From contig OY992540.1 of NCBI GenBank assembly GCA_963921195.1, positions 22,208,262 through 22,272,261 on the forward strand: 64,000 bases of DNA, written 5' to 3'. Under the pieces are notes generated by a model. That model was not told the DNA's origin and made no database searches. It saw only the letters and a list, made by a program, of their open reading frames with translations. This document shows, one piece after another, positions 43,302 to 53,886 of the stretch. Every line of letters starts with the position of its first letter. The first letter of the stretch is position 1. Source of the DNA: Pegoplata infirma (taxonomy: Eukaryota > Arthropoda > Insecta > Diptera > Anthomyiidae). Position numbers and translations under genes: made by a program.

Positions 43302-43533
43302 CACACAGAAAAATAAATTTCCAACTGAATATTTCAGTTGTATCAACCCAAAATTCGGTTGCTGCTACTAAATTTCGCTGTGGCATACGAATTTTTTAGT
43401 TGTTTCCATTAAAAGACAGTTGTATTAACAAAATTTAGTTGTAACTACCAATATTTAGTTGTTTTGCATCAACCGAATTTTTGTTGCAACAACTGAATTT
43501 CAGTTGGAAATTGGCAAATTTGTTTTCTGTGTG
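43302..43533. mobile_element. CACACAGAAAA MITE, copy 3
   Basis: A 232-bp MITE with TA at 43,300-43,301 and 43,534-43,535. Ends CACACAGAAAAATAAATTTC and, inverted, CACACAGAAAACAAATTTGC. Inner repeats of (C)AACTGAAT and TTCAGTTG. A second set of GGTTGTGAC/GTCACAACC motifs just to the left (43,090-43,260) suggests another palindromic MITE that I could not bound. Confidence 0.85.
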
Positions 43534-43959
43534 TATGTAAGCATGGGTATCAACATTATTAAATTAATTTGTTGTCGCAAAATTTATTTAAAAAAATCAG
43601 AAGCTATCACAGTTTAGAGTTTCCTTGAGTCGACTTAAACGCCCACAATGGTTTTGTTTTTTTTCCAAAAATTTCTAAACAACATTTTTTTGGAGGATAC
43701 AATTTTTGTTTTGTTATTAGAATTGCTACAAGCACTACATCAATTGCAATTGATGTAGAGGTATGCATGCAGACATGAAATATGCATGAGAAGTAGGAAA
43801 AAGTAATAAAGTAGATTAATTGACATGAGTTTTAAATTAAAGGATTTATGAACACAAAAAAAAAAAATACAAAATTAAAAGGAGTTTGGTTGGGGGTTAA
43901 TGTTTAATTATTTTGATAAATGAAGTATGTAAGGGAAAAATCTGCAGATAAATCTGACC

Positions 43960-44740
43960 AAGAAAAACACAGGTCAACAAATTTTTAACCCATAGACCAG
44001 AGTATACTTTTCTAAGGGTTTGAGGTTTTCGAGATATCTTAGCTTGAAGTTGATCAACCCCCGTTTTCGCCTTATTTAAGACGTTATAACTACACGAATA
44101 CACCATTACTTATAAAACCTTAAATATCGTCTGACAGTCACACAAAAAACCGTTAAAATTAATGTTTAACCTTTTTATATTTTGTTCCATCTCTAAGATA
44201 TCTTAACCTGAAGTTTTAAAACCCCAGGTTTAAGTTATGACTTCGAGACTTTTGTTGTAACTTTGTTGTAAAATAATTGCAAAATGTAGCAAAAAATCGA
44301 CCGAATTTGTATTCATAGCAAAAATACCACAAATATAGCGAGAAACCAGGTTTTTTAAACTTCAGGTTAAGATATCTCAGAGATGGAACAAGATACTACA
44401 AAGGTTAAATATTCATTTTAAAGGTAGTTTGTGGGACTTTCAGGCGACGTATAAGATTTTTTAAATAATATGGCGAAAAAATGTGTTTGTTTTTAAATTC
44501 AAGCAAATATATATCGAAAACCTGCTGTGAAGGAGAAATTCTGAGTACAGATTCGTTTCCAGCTCAATTCAAATCCTTAGGAAAGTATAGGTTAGATTTA
44601 GGCAAATAGAAACGATATCTTAACAATTCAAAAATTATTTTATTGGAATAAATTATGACTTCGAGTTTGCTGTAAAATATCGCCTGTAAAATATATCGGC
44701 AGTAAGGGCGAGGGGGTCAAAATTAACCCAGTTTGGTACT
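43960..44740. repeat. Foldback repeat
   Basis: TTCCATCTCTAAGATATCTT at about 44,190 is matched inverted by AAGATATCTCAGAGATGGAA at 44,370. The inverted similarity extends to AACCTGAAGTTTTAAAACC and GGTTTTTTAAACTTCAGGTT. Further out, GAAACGATATCTTAAC and TTTTCGAGATATCTTAGC also pair. Outer ends are not resolved. Confidence 0.65.
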
Positions 44741-45171
44741 ATCCTTCTTCAAAAAGACATCGTTGTAAAATTGTTTGACGACACCTAAATGACACATACT
44801 CTAATATTATTTAACATTGTCTTGTCTCAAAATTTTATTGCTTCATACTCCACCAAATAAAGTTAAATTATTTTTAATACCCATAAAATATGAATTTTCA
44901 TGTTTTCACTTAATAATGCCACAAAATTTCCCTGCATAATATAATAGACAATCAAAAAAGATAGTTTCTTTTTTGTAATTTTTGTTTGTATTTGATTAAA
45001 ATTCATTAAATTTTGAAAGTGTAACTAATCCATAGCAACTGTCAGCACTTGAGCATATTTTTCAATTAACCCCTTAAACTTCTAAATATTCATATTAAAT
45101 TCGTTTAACAAAAATGGTATACGGCGCACTCATATGAAAGGAACGTGTAAAATGTTTAGAATTATATATAT
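44741..45171. other. Non-coding spacer
   Basis: AT-rich; nothing recognisable. Confidence 0.5.
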
Positions 45172-45822
45172 TTTTATACCCTCCACTTAGTGATAGAGGG
45201 TATATATAAGTTTGTCATTCTGTTTGTAACTCATCGAAATATCGGTCTGGGACCCCATAAAGTATATATATTCATGATGCCCGATCGATTTTAAGACATT
45301 CTAGCTATGTCCGTCTGTCCGTCTGTCCGTCTGTCCGTCTGTCCGTCTGTCTGTCTGTCTGTCTGTTGAAAATACTCTCGCGGACAAAATATTGCACAGA
45401 GATGACTGAAACTTAACATATATATTGGAAGTTCTCCCGAGAAGTTTGGTATTGCATTTGAGCGATATCGGTTCAGCGGTTCAAAATTTATGAACGAAAA
45501 TGTAAGCACACCTCAAAAATTTCAGTACATTCAACATAACCTAAAAATACAAAATGCTATAATTCGGCTTCTGGTTGACATATGTGAACATAATTGAGCA
45601 ACAAATGGTATTTAAACAAGTACGAACATATTTTTTGACAAAAAAATAAAAAAATCGCGATTTTTTTTTTTTTTTTAATTTTTTTCGCGGAAATTTTTTT
45701 TCAATTTTTTTTTTTTTTTTAAGTAATTTCCTTTTAAATAAAGTTGTTTGCAATAATCTATTTGAAATTGTGGAGGGTATTACTACATTCGGCAAGGCCG
45801 AATTTAACTTTTTTACTTGTTT
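45172..45822 (+). mobile_element. Dipteran TACCCT/ACAAGT-type repeat, complete-looking
   Basis: It begins TATTTTTATACCCTCCACTT, then a hairpin (ATACCCTC/GAGGGTAT). It runs through CATTCTGTTTGTAACTCATC and GACCCCATAAAGTATATATA, a GTCTGTCC array (45,309-45,366), and ends ACATTCGGCAAGGCCGAATT-AACTTTTTTACTTG. No protein is encoded. It is the best-bounded copy of this kind in the window. Confidence 0.7.
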
Positions 45823-46212
45823 TTAATAACATCAACAACATACATTGATACACGTTTAGAGAAGGAAGATACAATATTATTATTATTAAATAGCGCGTGC
45901 GACAACATAATCAAACAAGATCTAACATAACATATACTACAGTACAGACAGACAGTAGGAAAACATACATACAAAGACAGCACTACATATAGACAAACAA
46001 ATATTTGATACAAACATGATAAAAATAAGCAATTTTATAATATGAATAACATGAAAAATACTTTGATTGGCAAAAACGACTTTATGATAGCACTACACTT
46101 TAATAACTGCCAAAGCCCAATAGTCCCTATAACGATTTTCGTAAGATTTTTTAAAGAATTCATAAAAATATTTTTTTAAGGCGAAAAAAATACTGTTTAC
46201 TTTAAAAAGTTT
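45823..46212. other. Non-coding spacer
   Basis: ACA-rich stretch with no gene recognised. Confidence 0.5.
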
Positions 46213-47745
46213 ATAGGTTAGGTTGAATGGGCGTCCGGTAATTTGGCGAATTCACTCGTAGGCCATTAGTCCCATTGTGATTCCCTTCTTCTCGTAGATG
46301 TTCTGCTAGAGGTGTCAATGAGACACCGGTTAGGAAATCCAGGTCATTAAAAATCTTTGCTCCAAATACTAAGGCAGCGCTTTGTCAGACCCGGACATTC
46401 ACACAACAAGTGCTTCACTGATTCCTCCTTCTCCATATTCCCACAACTTCTACAATAGTCCCTACTAGAAATTCACAAATGCATGGCCATTTGGCCGATT
46501 AAACAGTGTTCTGTCAGTACTACCACTAACAGGCTAACTGTCCGTTTGCCAAAAATAAGAAGACTTATAGTCCTCTTAGGATTTTGTAGTGGTCACATGG
46601 TTCGCGATTTCCTGCACGAAGTCTCTGATATCCACCTATACTTCATTATATTCTCTGATATCCTATCAATTGGATTCATCAATTCCAATGTAGGAACCGT
46701 GATATCAGGTTCGAGACGTTCCCCCATCGAGCCAATTATATGGCAATTCGTTCCCAGCGAACAAGCTATGTCCAGGGACCCAGAAGGGATCGCATACAAT
46801 TTCTAACGATTCCCGATTTTACAATGTTTGATTCTAAGTCTTTCAGGAATGCAAGACTATCTTCGAAAATTTTAATGGCGCAAGCTTTATCAATTGCAAG
46901 TACCTCGGCCTGGAAAACACTACACTTGTCCGGAAGTCTCACTGAGGCCCTAATTTCGAGGCATTCAGAGTACCTAAACTCCCGAAGCCGTACCCATTTC
47001 CATTTTCGAGTCGTCCGTAAAGATAACAAAGTTTTACGCTTAGTCTTCCCTTGTATGCATTTAGACATCGAAGTTTCCATCAAAGTTCGCCTGCAATGGG
47101 ATATGGTCAGTTTCTGTTCAAGTTCCGTCCCGCCCACCGTACTTAATGTGGCTTTAGCTTTAGGCTTCACCTTCTTCCAAAAGTTCTTCTGCAGGTGTAA
47201 AAAGGACATAATTATTTTTTCATCATTTCCTCTGTATTCCTTTTCCTACACTCACAATCAGAGAAGTTATAGGATTGTGGCAACCATATTTTCTGAGCGT
47301 CATATTATGATTGAACATTGCATCATAATATGTTTATAGCAAACATAAAATTTTTACTGCAATCATATTTTCCTAAATTTTATTTTATTTTTTCGAATGC
47401 TTATAATCATAACATGATTGCTGCAAAAATGTTATGGTTGCTACAGACAAGTTATGATAAAATTTTCAATCTTTATATGATGCTCTTAAATTATGGTTGC
47501 CACAATCATAGCTCTTCTCTGTGTGTAGAAATCTTTAACTCCAGTATTACACCCAGGTATTTCGCCTAATTAGATAATTCAAGGGGATTCCATCTAATTT
47601 GCAAGGAACAAACGTGTCTGTATTAGTACTTTTTTTGGCGGATTAACTCCTAGACCGTTTTCCTTTGCCCACGTTGGGAGTACCTTAAGCGCTGATTCCA
47701 TTAGTTCACTAGCCGTTGGTAAAAACTTACGGGCTGCATACTGCT
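46213..47745 (-). mobile_element. RNase H LINE fragment
   Basis: The 3-prime end is at 46,213 (ATTCAACCTAACCTATA on the minus strand). Going upstream: CRSCGNMEKEESVKHLLCEC at about 46,385-46,460, EPDITVPTLELMNPIDRIS at 46,620-46,720, RNase H with YSECLEIRASVRLPDKCS and VFQAEVLAID at 46,880-46,990, and RT sequence KFLPTASELMESALKVLP, TWAKENGLGVNPPKK at 47,590-47,735. The second RNase H motif reads FEDS. A MITE at 47,249 separates the two halves. It ends abruptly where the opposite LINE begins. Confidence 0.82.
47249..47526. mobile_element. CACACAGAGAA MITE, copy 4
   Basis: A 278-bp MITE with TA at 47,247-47,248 and 47,527-47,528. Left end CACTCACAATCAGAGAAG, right end inverted CACACAGAGAAGAGC. 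Inner inverted GATTGTGGCAACCAT/ATGGTTGCCACAATC. It sits inside the LINE between its RT and RNase H remnants. Confidence 0.85.
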
Positions 47746-47813
47746 TTCCAGAGACATACGAACGGAGGAAGGGAAAGGTGAACATCGGTAGAATCTCTTT
47801 GTATCAATATCCT

Positions 47814-48891
47814 GGAGATGATGGTATAATCCTGGCTGAGATGCAGCAAGTGTCGGACTATATAGCCCCTTGACTGTATAATCTAAACACAGCATTCTTC
47901 AACTGGTCGTATATTCCTTTAAAATGAAGGGATACCAGAGTTGTATTTATCTCGAAGGCTGGGAAAACTTTTCACGCAGCTCTGAGGCTTTCAGACCAAT
48001 TAGTCTGTCTCCTTTTTTGTTAAAGACAATGCAACGAATGATAGACGCATATTTGCATGGAGTGATTGACACGAGATTGCTTTCGACAAGGCAACATGCA
48101 TACAGCAAGGGTAGATTATCCGAAACAACTCTTCATGAGCTCGTTGGTACCATTGAGAGATCGCTTGTGGTGAAGGAGTACACTATGGTGGCCTTTCTTG
48201 GTATAGAGGAGGCTTTTAATAATGTCATCCCAGACCCGATAATTGTGGCATTGTCTGGTCTGGTAGTAAAGCCAGAGATCGTTTTAATGGTGGACACCCT
48301 ACTTGCCAATAGACGTATAAGCGTCCAACCTGAATCAAATTACGTCGCGTAAAGCGTAACGCCCAATAATTTTTCGTTTCTAATATTTAAATGTGAGCTA
48401 CCTAAATCAAACGGACGTAAAAATTTCAAATTTGATGTGTTTGTTTTTGTTTTTTTTTTTACGTCTTGCGCGACGCATTTGATTCTGGTTCGACCCTAAC
48501 ATCTGAATTGGGAGCGTCTGTCATATCTCGATTTGTCAATAGGGGCATACCACAGGAAGGTGTTCTTTCGCAGCTTCTTTGGAACCTGGCACTGAATTCA
48601 ATTCTGCTATCTCTAGAAGCACGTGGTTGTCATATTGTCGCAAATGCTGACGATGTCGCGATAGCGGTAAAGGGGAAGCATCTGCCATCATTGAGGGACA
48701 TTCTTCAGGGTTCTTTGAAAGATCTGTCTAAATGGGCAAGAGGCTGTGGTCCAGGAATTAATGTAAGTAAAACAGAGCCTGTTTTGTTTACAAGGAAAAA
48801 TAAGATTCTTGCTTTTGTTCCTATTTCTCTGGACGGCACTGAAATTACCTTCTCAGATGGAGCCAAGTATTTTGGAGTATTTCAAGCGTAA
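47814..48891 (+). pseudogene. LINE reverse transcriptase, broken
   Basis: GDDGIILAEMQQVSDYI and VVFISKAGKT open the domain in one frame. A shift leads to AFRPISLSPFLLKTMQRMID, RQHAYSKGRLSETTLHELVG, FLGIEEAFNNVI (FvDiegAFdnv motif), NRGIPQEGVLSQLLWNLAL (normally RG.PQGGVLSPLLW) and VANADDVAIAVKGKHLPSL (the YADD catalytic motif). WARGCGPGINVSKTEPVLF and YFGVFQA follow. A 164-bp insertion at 48,327 splits it between RRISVQPE and the SRFVNRG region. Several frameshifts show it is inactive. Confidence 0.88.
48327..48490. mobile_element. 164-bp AACCWGAATCAAAT MITE in RT
   Basis: The ends are AACCTGAATCAAATTACGTC and, inverted, AACCAGAATCAAATGCGTCG. Both arms go on with GTCGCG. The interior has TTTTTCGTTTC and a poly-T run. 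It lies within the RT remnant between conserved blocks, where other copies have continuous coding sequence. I see no clear target duplication. Confidence 0.75.
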
Positions 48892-48920
48892 TATTTAGGA
48901 ACGGGTGAAAAAAGCAACGA

Positions 48921-49300
48921 TTGCTTTATATTCCTGTAAAAGTCGTTCATTGCATCTACAAAGCAGTGGTGCGTCCAATTCTGCTGTACGGAATCATTGT
49001 CTGGTGGCCTGCTTTAGAAACAAAAGCGAACTGTGTCTTGATCACGAAGGTACAGAGAATGGCGTCGATGTGCATCACTGGTGCTCTTTGTACTTCACCT
49101 ACTGCTGCATTAGAAATTCTCCTTCACCTGATACCATTGGACATATATGGTGGAGAGCATGCGGCTACGTCGGCAATTCGACTTAACAGCACGCTGCAAT
49201 GGAGGAGCAGCGATTTTGGCCATAGCGCGATCTTGAAGAAGATTACAATACCACAAAATGTGGACCGTACTAGGTCTATTTTGAGCGCCACTTTACCACT
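48921..49300 (+). pseudogene. LINE thumb/connection region
   Basis: IYKAVVRPILLYGIIVWWPA, then LITKVQRMASMCITGALCTS, PTAALEILLHLIPLDIYGGE. This is the conserved YG..VWW...L..vQR.a...itGA...tPt.aLe.ll...Pl ...region that follows the RT in I/Jockey-type LINEs. The frame is open to 49,304. Confidence 0.85.
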
Positions 49301-49653
49301 ATGATACCATCCAAGAAGTCTTGGATGAGGGACATTTCAGGTGGTGGAGCCACCATAAATTTTTATACAGATGGATCAAGGCTGCACAAGCAAGTGGGCT
49401 TTGGAGTCTATTCGGAAGAGCTTGGATTGAGCCTGGCTCGAAGATTGCCAGATCATTGCAGTGTTTACCAGACAGAGATGCTGGCAATGTGGATGACTGG
49501 TTGAGTTGGAATGTCTTGTCTACAACCGCAGTCAACATCTATTCAGACAGTCAAGCCGCTGTCAAGTCTCTGAAGTCCATGTTTCTGAAAAAAAGATCTG
49601 CCCTTAACTATCGCACGTCTCTAAATGAGATGGCCAATGAGATGAGGGCATAG
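49301..49653 (+). pseudogene. LINE RNase H domain, frameshifted
   Basis: NFYTDGSRLHKQVGFGVYSE, RLPDHCSVYQTEMLAM in one frame, then VNIYSDSQAAVKSLKSMFL in the next. The acidic residues of TDGS, TEML and SDSQ are all present, but the frameshift lies between the second and third. The HIDIxGNExAD end of the domain is largely lost after 49,653. Confidence 0.85.
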
Positions 49654-49963
49654 AGACATTGCAGAGAATTGCAAAAACGATGAGCTTGCAAGACTGGGAA
49701 CTACCTTACAGGTTCCAACTGAATTGGAATATGTTGGTATGCCTCTATAAACTTGCAAGCAAAATCTATGGCTTTGTTCCATGACAGAGACTAATCAATT
49801 GTGGGCAAATGGATTGACGTTTGAGACAACAGGACAGGTTTGGCCTTCTATTAATCAGAGGAACACAAGTGAGCTAATATCGCTTCCAAGAGGAGAGATT
49901 TTTACAGTGGTTGCTGTAATTACCGGACACTGTCTTATAGGGAAGCACACAGAGCGGTAAAAT

Positions 49964-50179
49964 GTGCCGTCAAATGACTTTGTTCGGAGTTGTATGGATG
50001 AAGAGGAGTTGGAAACTATCGAATACTTCATCTGCCATTGCCCGTCACTTTATGGTCAGAGACTTGCTTCACTGGGATCAAGGGAGATGCACGATAATTC
50101 TGATTTGTCAGATGTCAAAATTCAATATCTTAGGAGTTTCATTAGAAGCTCAAATTTGTTTAACTGCAGAGACCATTAG
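49964..50179 (+). pseudogene. LINE C-terminal zinc-knuckle segment
   Basis: RSCMDEEELETIEYFICHCP, then SLYGQRLASLGSREM, and VKIQYLRSFIRSSNLFN. It matches the C-x2-C...E-x3-H-x-C-x-C tail, with the first cysteine just upstream in another frame. It overlaps a longer but meaningless frame at 49,962. Confidence 0.8.
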
Positions 50180-50279
50180 GAAAACCTATTACGGTCCAGT
50201 GGTATCACAATGGACCTCAGAGTCTACGTGTGCTGACGTAAAACGTCTTACAACTTAACCTAACCTAGTATCAATCAAA

Positions 50280-51500
50280 TAAGGGCGGGTCGATTTGAAT
50301 GGTTCAAAAAAATCATATAGCAAACACATATTCTACAAGAAATTCTAAGAAATTTTTCTCAAGAAACCGTGGGTCTTAAGTCAATCCCTTAAACACGCTG
50401 ATCACCATATTTACCCTAGTGTAGGGTATCATAAAACAAAACAAAAATGTTTCATATTACTTTAAACATTTAAACACTCACACAATTAGGTAAACATATG
50501 GTAACTTTATATGTTGGTACAATATACAAAAATATTTACAAATATTTTTTTTGGAAAGAAAGGTATTTTCTTCATTCTCCCCTACTCCACCACTAGCACC
50601 ACCACCTTCTTGAACCACCTACAATTTTGTTTACATCTTCACTACAGTTACACGCATGATATACAACAAGACATTGTGTCGTGTGTTACAGGAATCAATC
50701 CGTGGATATAGAATAAGAAACATGCATATGTAGTGTTAAATGTGACACACTTATATATGTGTTTGTCTGTCGACTGACTGACAAACTGAATGTGTTTAAG
50801 TGCGGGTGGCACATTTATGTCATCTCATACACATCTAGCTGTCACTTGAAGAATTTTTTTTTGATAATCCTCTTCCACGTTAAAGAAAGATGCCTTCCCA
50901 GTCTTATAAGAAATTTCTTTATTAATAGGAGGGGGAAAAGTTGCTCATTCATTTAACACTAGTCACGAGCCAATGTATTTCCCTCAACCAACAAGCCTTT
51001 TTAACGAAATTATCAAGTTTAGGCACTCTTATTATTTATAGGTTATTAATGTTTTGATGACTTAATTTAAACATTTAGCTGAAGGGGATTTGGTAAACAA
51101 TTAACTATGTTACTTTTGCTGCGGGTCATTGGCAACACAAAATAATATTTCTTGTTTAAATCTTTGGGATTAGAGAAAGTTAAATAAAGTTGTGTATATT
51201 TAGATAAACATTTGAACTCTTGTTATTAAGAGTCTAAAATTGTTTTTATTTATATAAATTGAAAAGGATTAAAGTGGATTTTTAACAATTAGATTGAGAA
51301 CACAATACTAAAGTGTTAATAGAAAATGTTTTGTCTTTTTTAGTTTATCGTTTTATGAATCTGGATTGTGCTGCAATAAGTCAACAGAGTGCGATACCCT
51401 TAGGGTCTTTGAAAAGCTTCAGAGCACTCCTTTGAAAAGGGAATAGAAATTCCCTGTATAATTTCAACCAGAACTAGTCTGTTGTACTACATTTGGACTA
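50280..51500. other. Non-coding spacer
   Basis: ACACGCTGATCACC and TACCCTAGTGTAGGGTATCA at 50,396-50,430 mark a short dipteran-repeat end. The rest, to 51.5 kb, shows no coding remnants or terminal repeats and may be single-copy DNA. Confidence 0.5.
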
Positions 51501-51510
51501 CGGTGATAAG

Positions 51511-52003
51511 CAAGGAGAGGACTTTCATGCAAATGCATGTTTTTCTCCATTGGTCATAGAACAGCATAAACAAGATATCTTTGCGAATCAGCAAATTTGC
51601 TTTAAAATGGCATCGATTCGTTAGTGCATATTTTTGCATATTTTGCTTAAAATGCATATTTTTGCATATTTTGCTATTATTTCGCTATAAATGCATATTT
51701 TTAGCTATTTTTATAATTTTTTTATGATATTTTTTTTTGTGTTAAAGCAATTATAAATTTTTTTAAGATAATTTTTATTTTTTTAATAACATTTTATACA
51801 CACCGTATATATGTCTATCTAAGCTTAAAATGCCAGACTGAATTCAAATGTTATGTTTTTTTTTTAAATAAAAGTAAAAACAAGTGGATATATATGATTT
51901 TTAGTGCATACTTTAAAGTTTTTAGTGCATATTTCAAGACTTTTTTGTGCATATTTTAGACACCTAAAACATAGTTTTTTAGTGCATGAAGTTCCTGTCC
52001 CTG
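51511..52003. mobile_element. 493-bp hAT-type non-autonomous element
   Basis: Perfect 8-bp duplications GTGATAAG at 51,503-51,510 and 52,004-52,011. Ends CAAGGAGAGGACTTTCATGC and, inverted, CAGGGACAGGAACTTCATGC. TGCATATTTT or TAGTGCATA recurs about ten times, densest towards both ends, as for subterminal binding sites. No transposase. Confidence 0.92.
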
Positions 52004-52069
52004 GTGATAAGGAAAGGTCATTTTCTTTTCGGCTTTTATGGGCGTGGATATATAAAATAATATAAAAAC

Positions 52070-52575
52070 AAGTGAGAGTGTTAAATTCAGCATCCAAAAT
52101 GTAAAAAAAAAAACAAAATAAAATTGTCAGGGGCGTTTCTTTTTTTTTTGGGGAGGGGGTTTGATGGGGTCAGTGAGGACGTTGTGAACACCTTTCCAAC
52201 GTAATAAATATACCAAATATTTCATTTATTTTACAAAAAAAGGGTATTTTTTCAGAGGATGGTTCAGTTCTTTAAGGGGGAAGTTTTTTCCCCCTAACCT
52301 GATTTTGCCCATTCACGAACTTAACCTGCCTATGAATATGAGGTATATTTGTGCTAAACTTCAGGAGTCTAGCTGTTCTATTTTGGACTGCATTGTGTTA
52401 TCTAAGACAGACGGACGGACGGACATTCATTGAATGTCTTAGAATCGATCATGGATCAATAATATATTTTCTTTACGGACCCCATATTTCGATGCGACTG
52501 ATATTTCGATGCGTTACAAACGGAATGACAAAGTAAGGATACCCCCATACTGTGGTTGGAGGGTACAAAAAGTAA
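52070..52575 (+). mobile_element. Dipteran repeat, uninterrupted reference copy
   Basis: ACAAGTGAGAGTGTTAAATT, TTTAAGGGGGAAGTTTTTTC, a GACGGACGGACGG run (52,409-52,423), GTCTTAGAATCGATCATGGA, ATCAATAATATATTTTC and TACTGTGGTTGGAGGGTAC. It is the same repeat as at 8,962 and 59,215, and shows the empty sites of the insertions at 9,535 and 59,290. Confidence 0.75.
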
Positions 52576-52666
52576 GATTGAGTCGTACAGTAATCTTTCC
52601 GGATAGAGAAGACTGGGGAAACCTAGAAAGTCTACTCGAAAATTACACTCATACTTTCTTAACGTA

Positions 52667-52898
52667 CCCAGCAAAAACTTCGCTTACCAAGTAATTAACT
52701 TAAGGGGTTAGCAAAAATACGAGTAACTAGTTACCTCCCAATTTCAATGTTAATTACTTTAACACGGTGATGTCATTGGAGGCAACCACATTTTGCCTTT
52801 TTTGGCGTAATGTAATGCTAATGGTAATTAGTAGTATTCAAAGCCATTACTACGTAAGCGAGGCAGGAAAGGGTACCCATTACCAAGTTTTTGCTGGG
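52667..52898. mobile_element. 232-bp CCCAGCAAAAACTT MITE
   Basis: Perfect inverted ends CCCAGCAAAAACTT with TA at 52,665-52,666 and 52,899-52,900. Contains GTAATTA/TAATTAC motifs and GGTAA/TTACC in both arms. The ends resemble those of the elements at 36,884 and 42,556, which suggests a shared transposase family. Confidence 0.88.
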
Positions 52899-52979
52899 TA
52901 TATTTCCAGTACCTCAAATGGATATGTTGGGACTGGTTATTATATTGCTACATATCGACCTGTATAAGAGAAAATATTT

Positions 52980-53240
52980 GGGGGGATGTTAGCATCAGTA
53001 CCTTAAGCGACAGCCAATCTGTGACTGGTCACAGTCAATTCATCTAAAATTGTCCAGGAATGTAGCCGTACCATTAAAGTCTCATGAATAGGGTCTATCT
53101 TCTGTCTGAGATTGCCAATTCTTTGGTAAATGTTGGTTCCGATGGAATTCCTCACAATCCGGAACTTAAGATTGGTATAGTACTGACATGGATATTGCGT
53201 CAGATTACCTCTCTCATGAAATCAATTTTCGAGAAAAGAT
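52980..53240 (+). pseudogene. LINE RNase H fragment
   Basis: ISTLSDSQSV at about 52,990-53,020, then a degraded stretch, then SEIANSLVNVGSDGIPHNPE at 53,105-53,165. These match the SDSQ and GNE.ADSLAN parts of the RNase H remnant at 39.4-40.0 kb (which reads EVADSLANFESDTTSHNPE), so both belong to one LINE family. Confidence 0.7.
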
Positions 53241-53506
53241 GATCAAATTAGTAGACTTAGGTTAGGTTAAAGGTGGCGAAGTCAGAGACTCCTTGCATAG
53301 ATCCATTAGCTACGCTGATAGGCCAACGACGTTGGTCAACACTCGAAACCGTTTCCAAGGTTTCGAGTGCATGTTGGCCCAATGTGTGCAGGCGGGTTCT
53401 GACGAAAGCAGGACAGTGGCAGAGAATGTGTTCGACCGTTTCCTCAGTATTAGGTTTATCGCACCTCCTACAGCTGGCGTCGGAAAAAAAGTCCCATTTC
53501 TCTCTA

Positions 53507-53722
53507 ATAATAATAATAATTTTGATCCTATGATCAAGTATTTTTATTTAATTTTTTACATTTAATTACAATACATTTTAATAATTTCAACCTAAACAAG
53601 AACTGGTAACAATGACCGTCGTCTCGCTGTAGCGAAAAAACCAAGGGTTCTGCTGGGAATCGAACCCACGACCCCCAGTTTCAAAGGCTAGCACGCTACC
53701 AACTAGCCTACAGGGCCCCTAT
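53507..53722 (-). mobile_element. tRNA-derived SINE, copy 1
   Basis: A 10-bp duplication, TTTCTCTCTA, flanks it (53,497-53,506; 53,723-53,732). On the minus strand the head reads TAGGCTAGTTGG (A box) and GGTTCGATTCC (B box) at tRNA-like spacing, with CTTTGAA where an anticodon loop would be (TTG, like tRNA-Gln). The head ends CAGAACCC. The body has TCGCTACAGCGAGACGACGG and a 3-prime TTATTATTATTA tail. The orientation is the same as the interrupted LINE. Copy 2 is at 34,133. Confidence 0.9.
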
Positions 53723-53886
53723 TTTCTCTCTATGATAACCTATAAGGCCGTGCCCAGTGATCACTCCAGTAAGTGTACGGCAGTTCCATCTGGTAAGCGA
53801 GATTAAGTAGATGGTTTCCTTCAGATTGTAGCATGACCACCATATTCTACTGATCGCACTTGTTGTTAGCCATTGCGTTGTTTAGA

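Larger units (their letters stand above)
47770..50272 (+). mobile_element. RT-RNase H-zinc LINE, most complete copy
   Basis: Reading + strand with frame changes, the order is RT fingers and palm (47,814-48,891), thumb (48,921-49,300), RNase H (49,301-49,653), zinc tail (49,964-50,179), then a 3-prime end AAAACGTCTTACAACTTAAC-CTAACCTA. Endonuclease and ORF1 are missing, so it is 5-prime truncated. The RNase H and C-terminal zinc domain place it with I/LOA-type LINEs. It differs in sequence from the neighbour at 46.2-47.7 kb, so a second LINE family is present. Confidence 0.85.

Noticed and set aside
46740..47339. A 199-codon plus-strand frame
   Set aside because: It is the antisense shadow of LINE RNase H coding sequence on the minus strand (YSECLEIRASVRLPDKCS).
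53620..53722. A functional tRNA-Gln gene on the minus strand
   Set aside because: The A and B boxes are good, but the segment continues into a conserved non-tRNA body, ends in TTA repeats and has a 10-bp target duplication, which marks a SINE.
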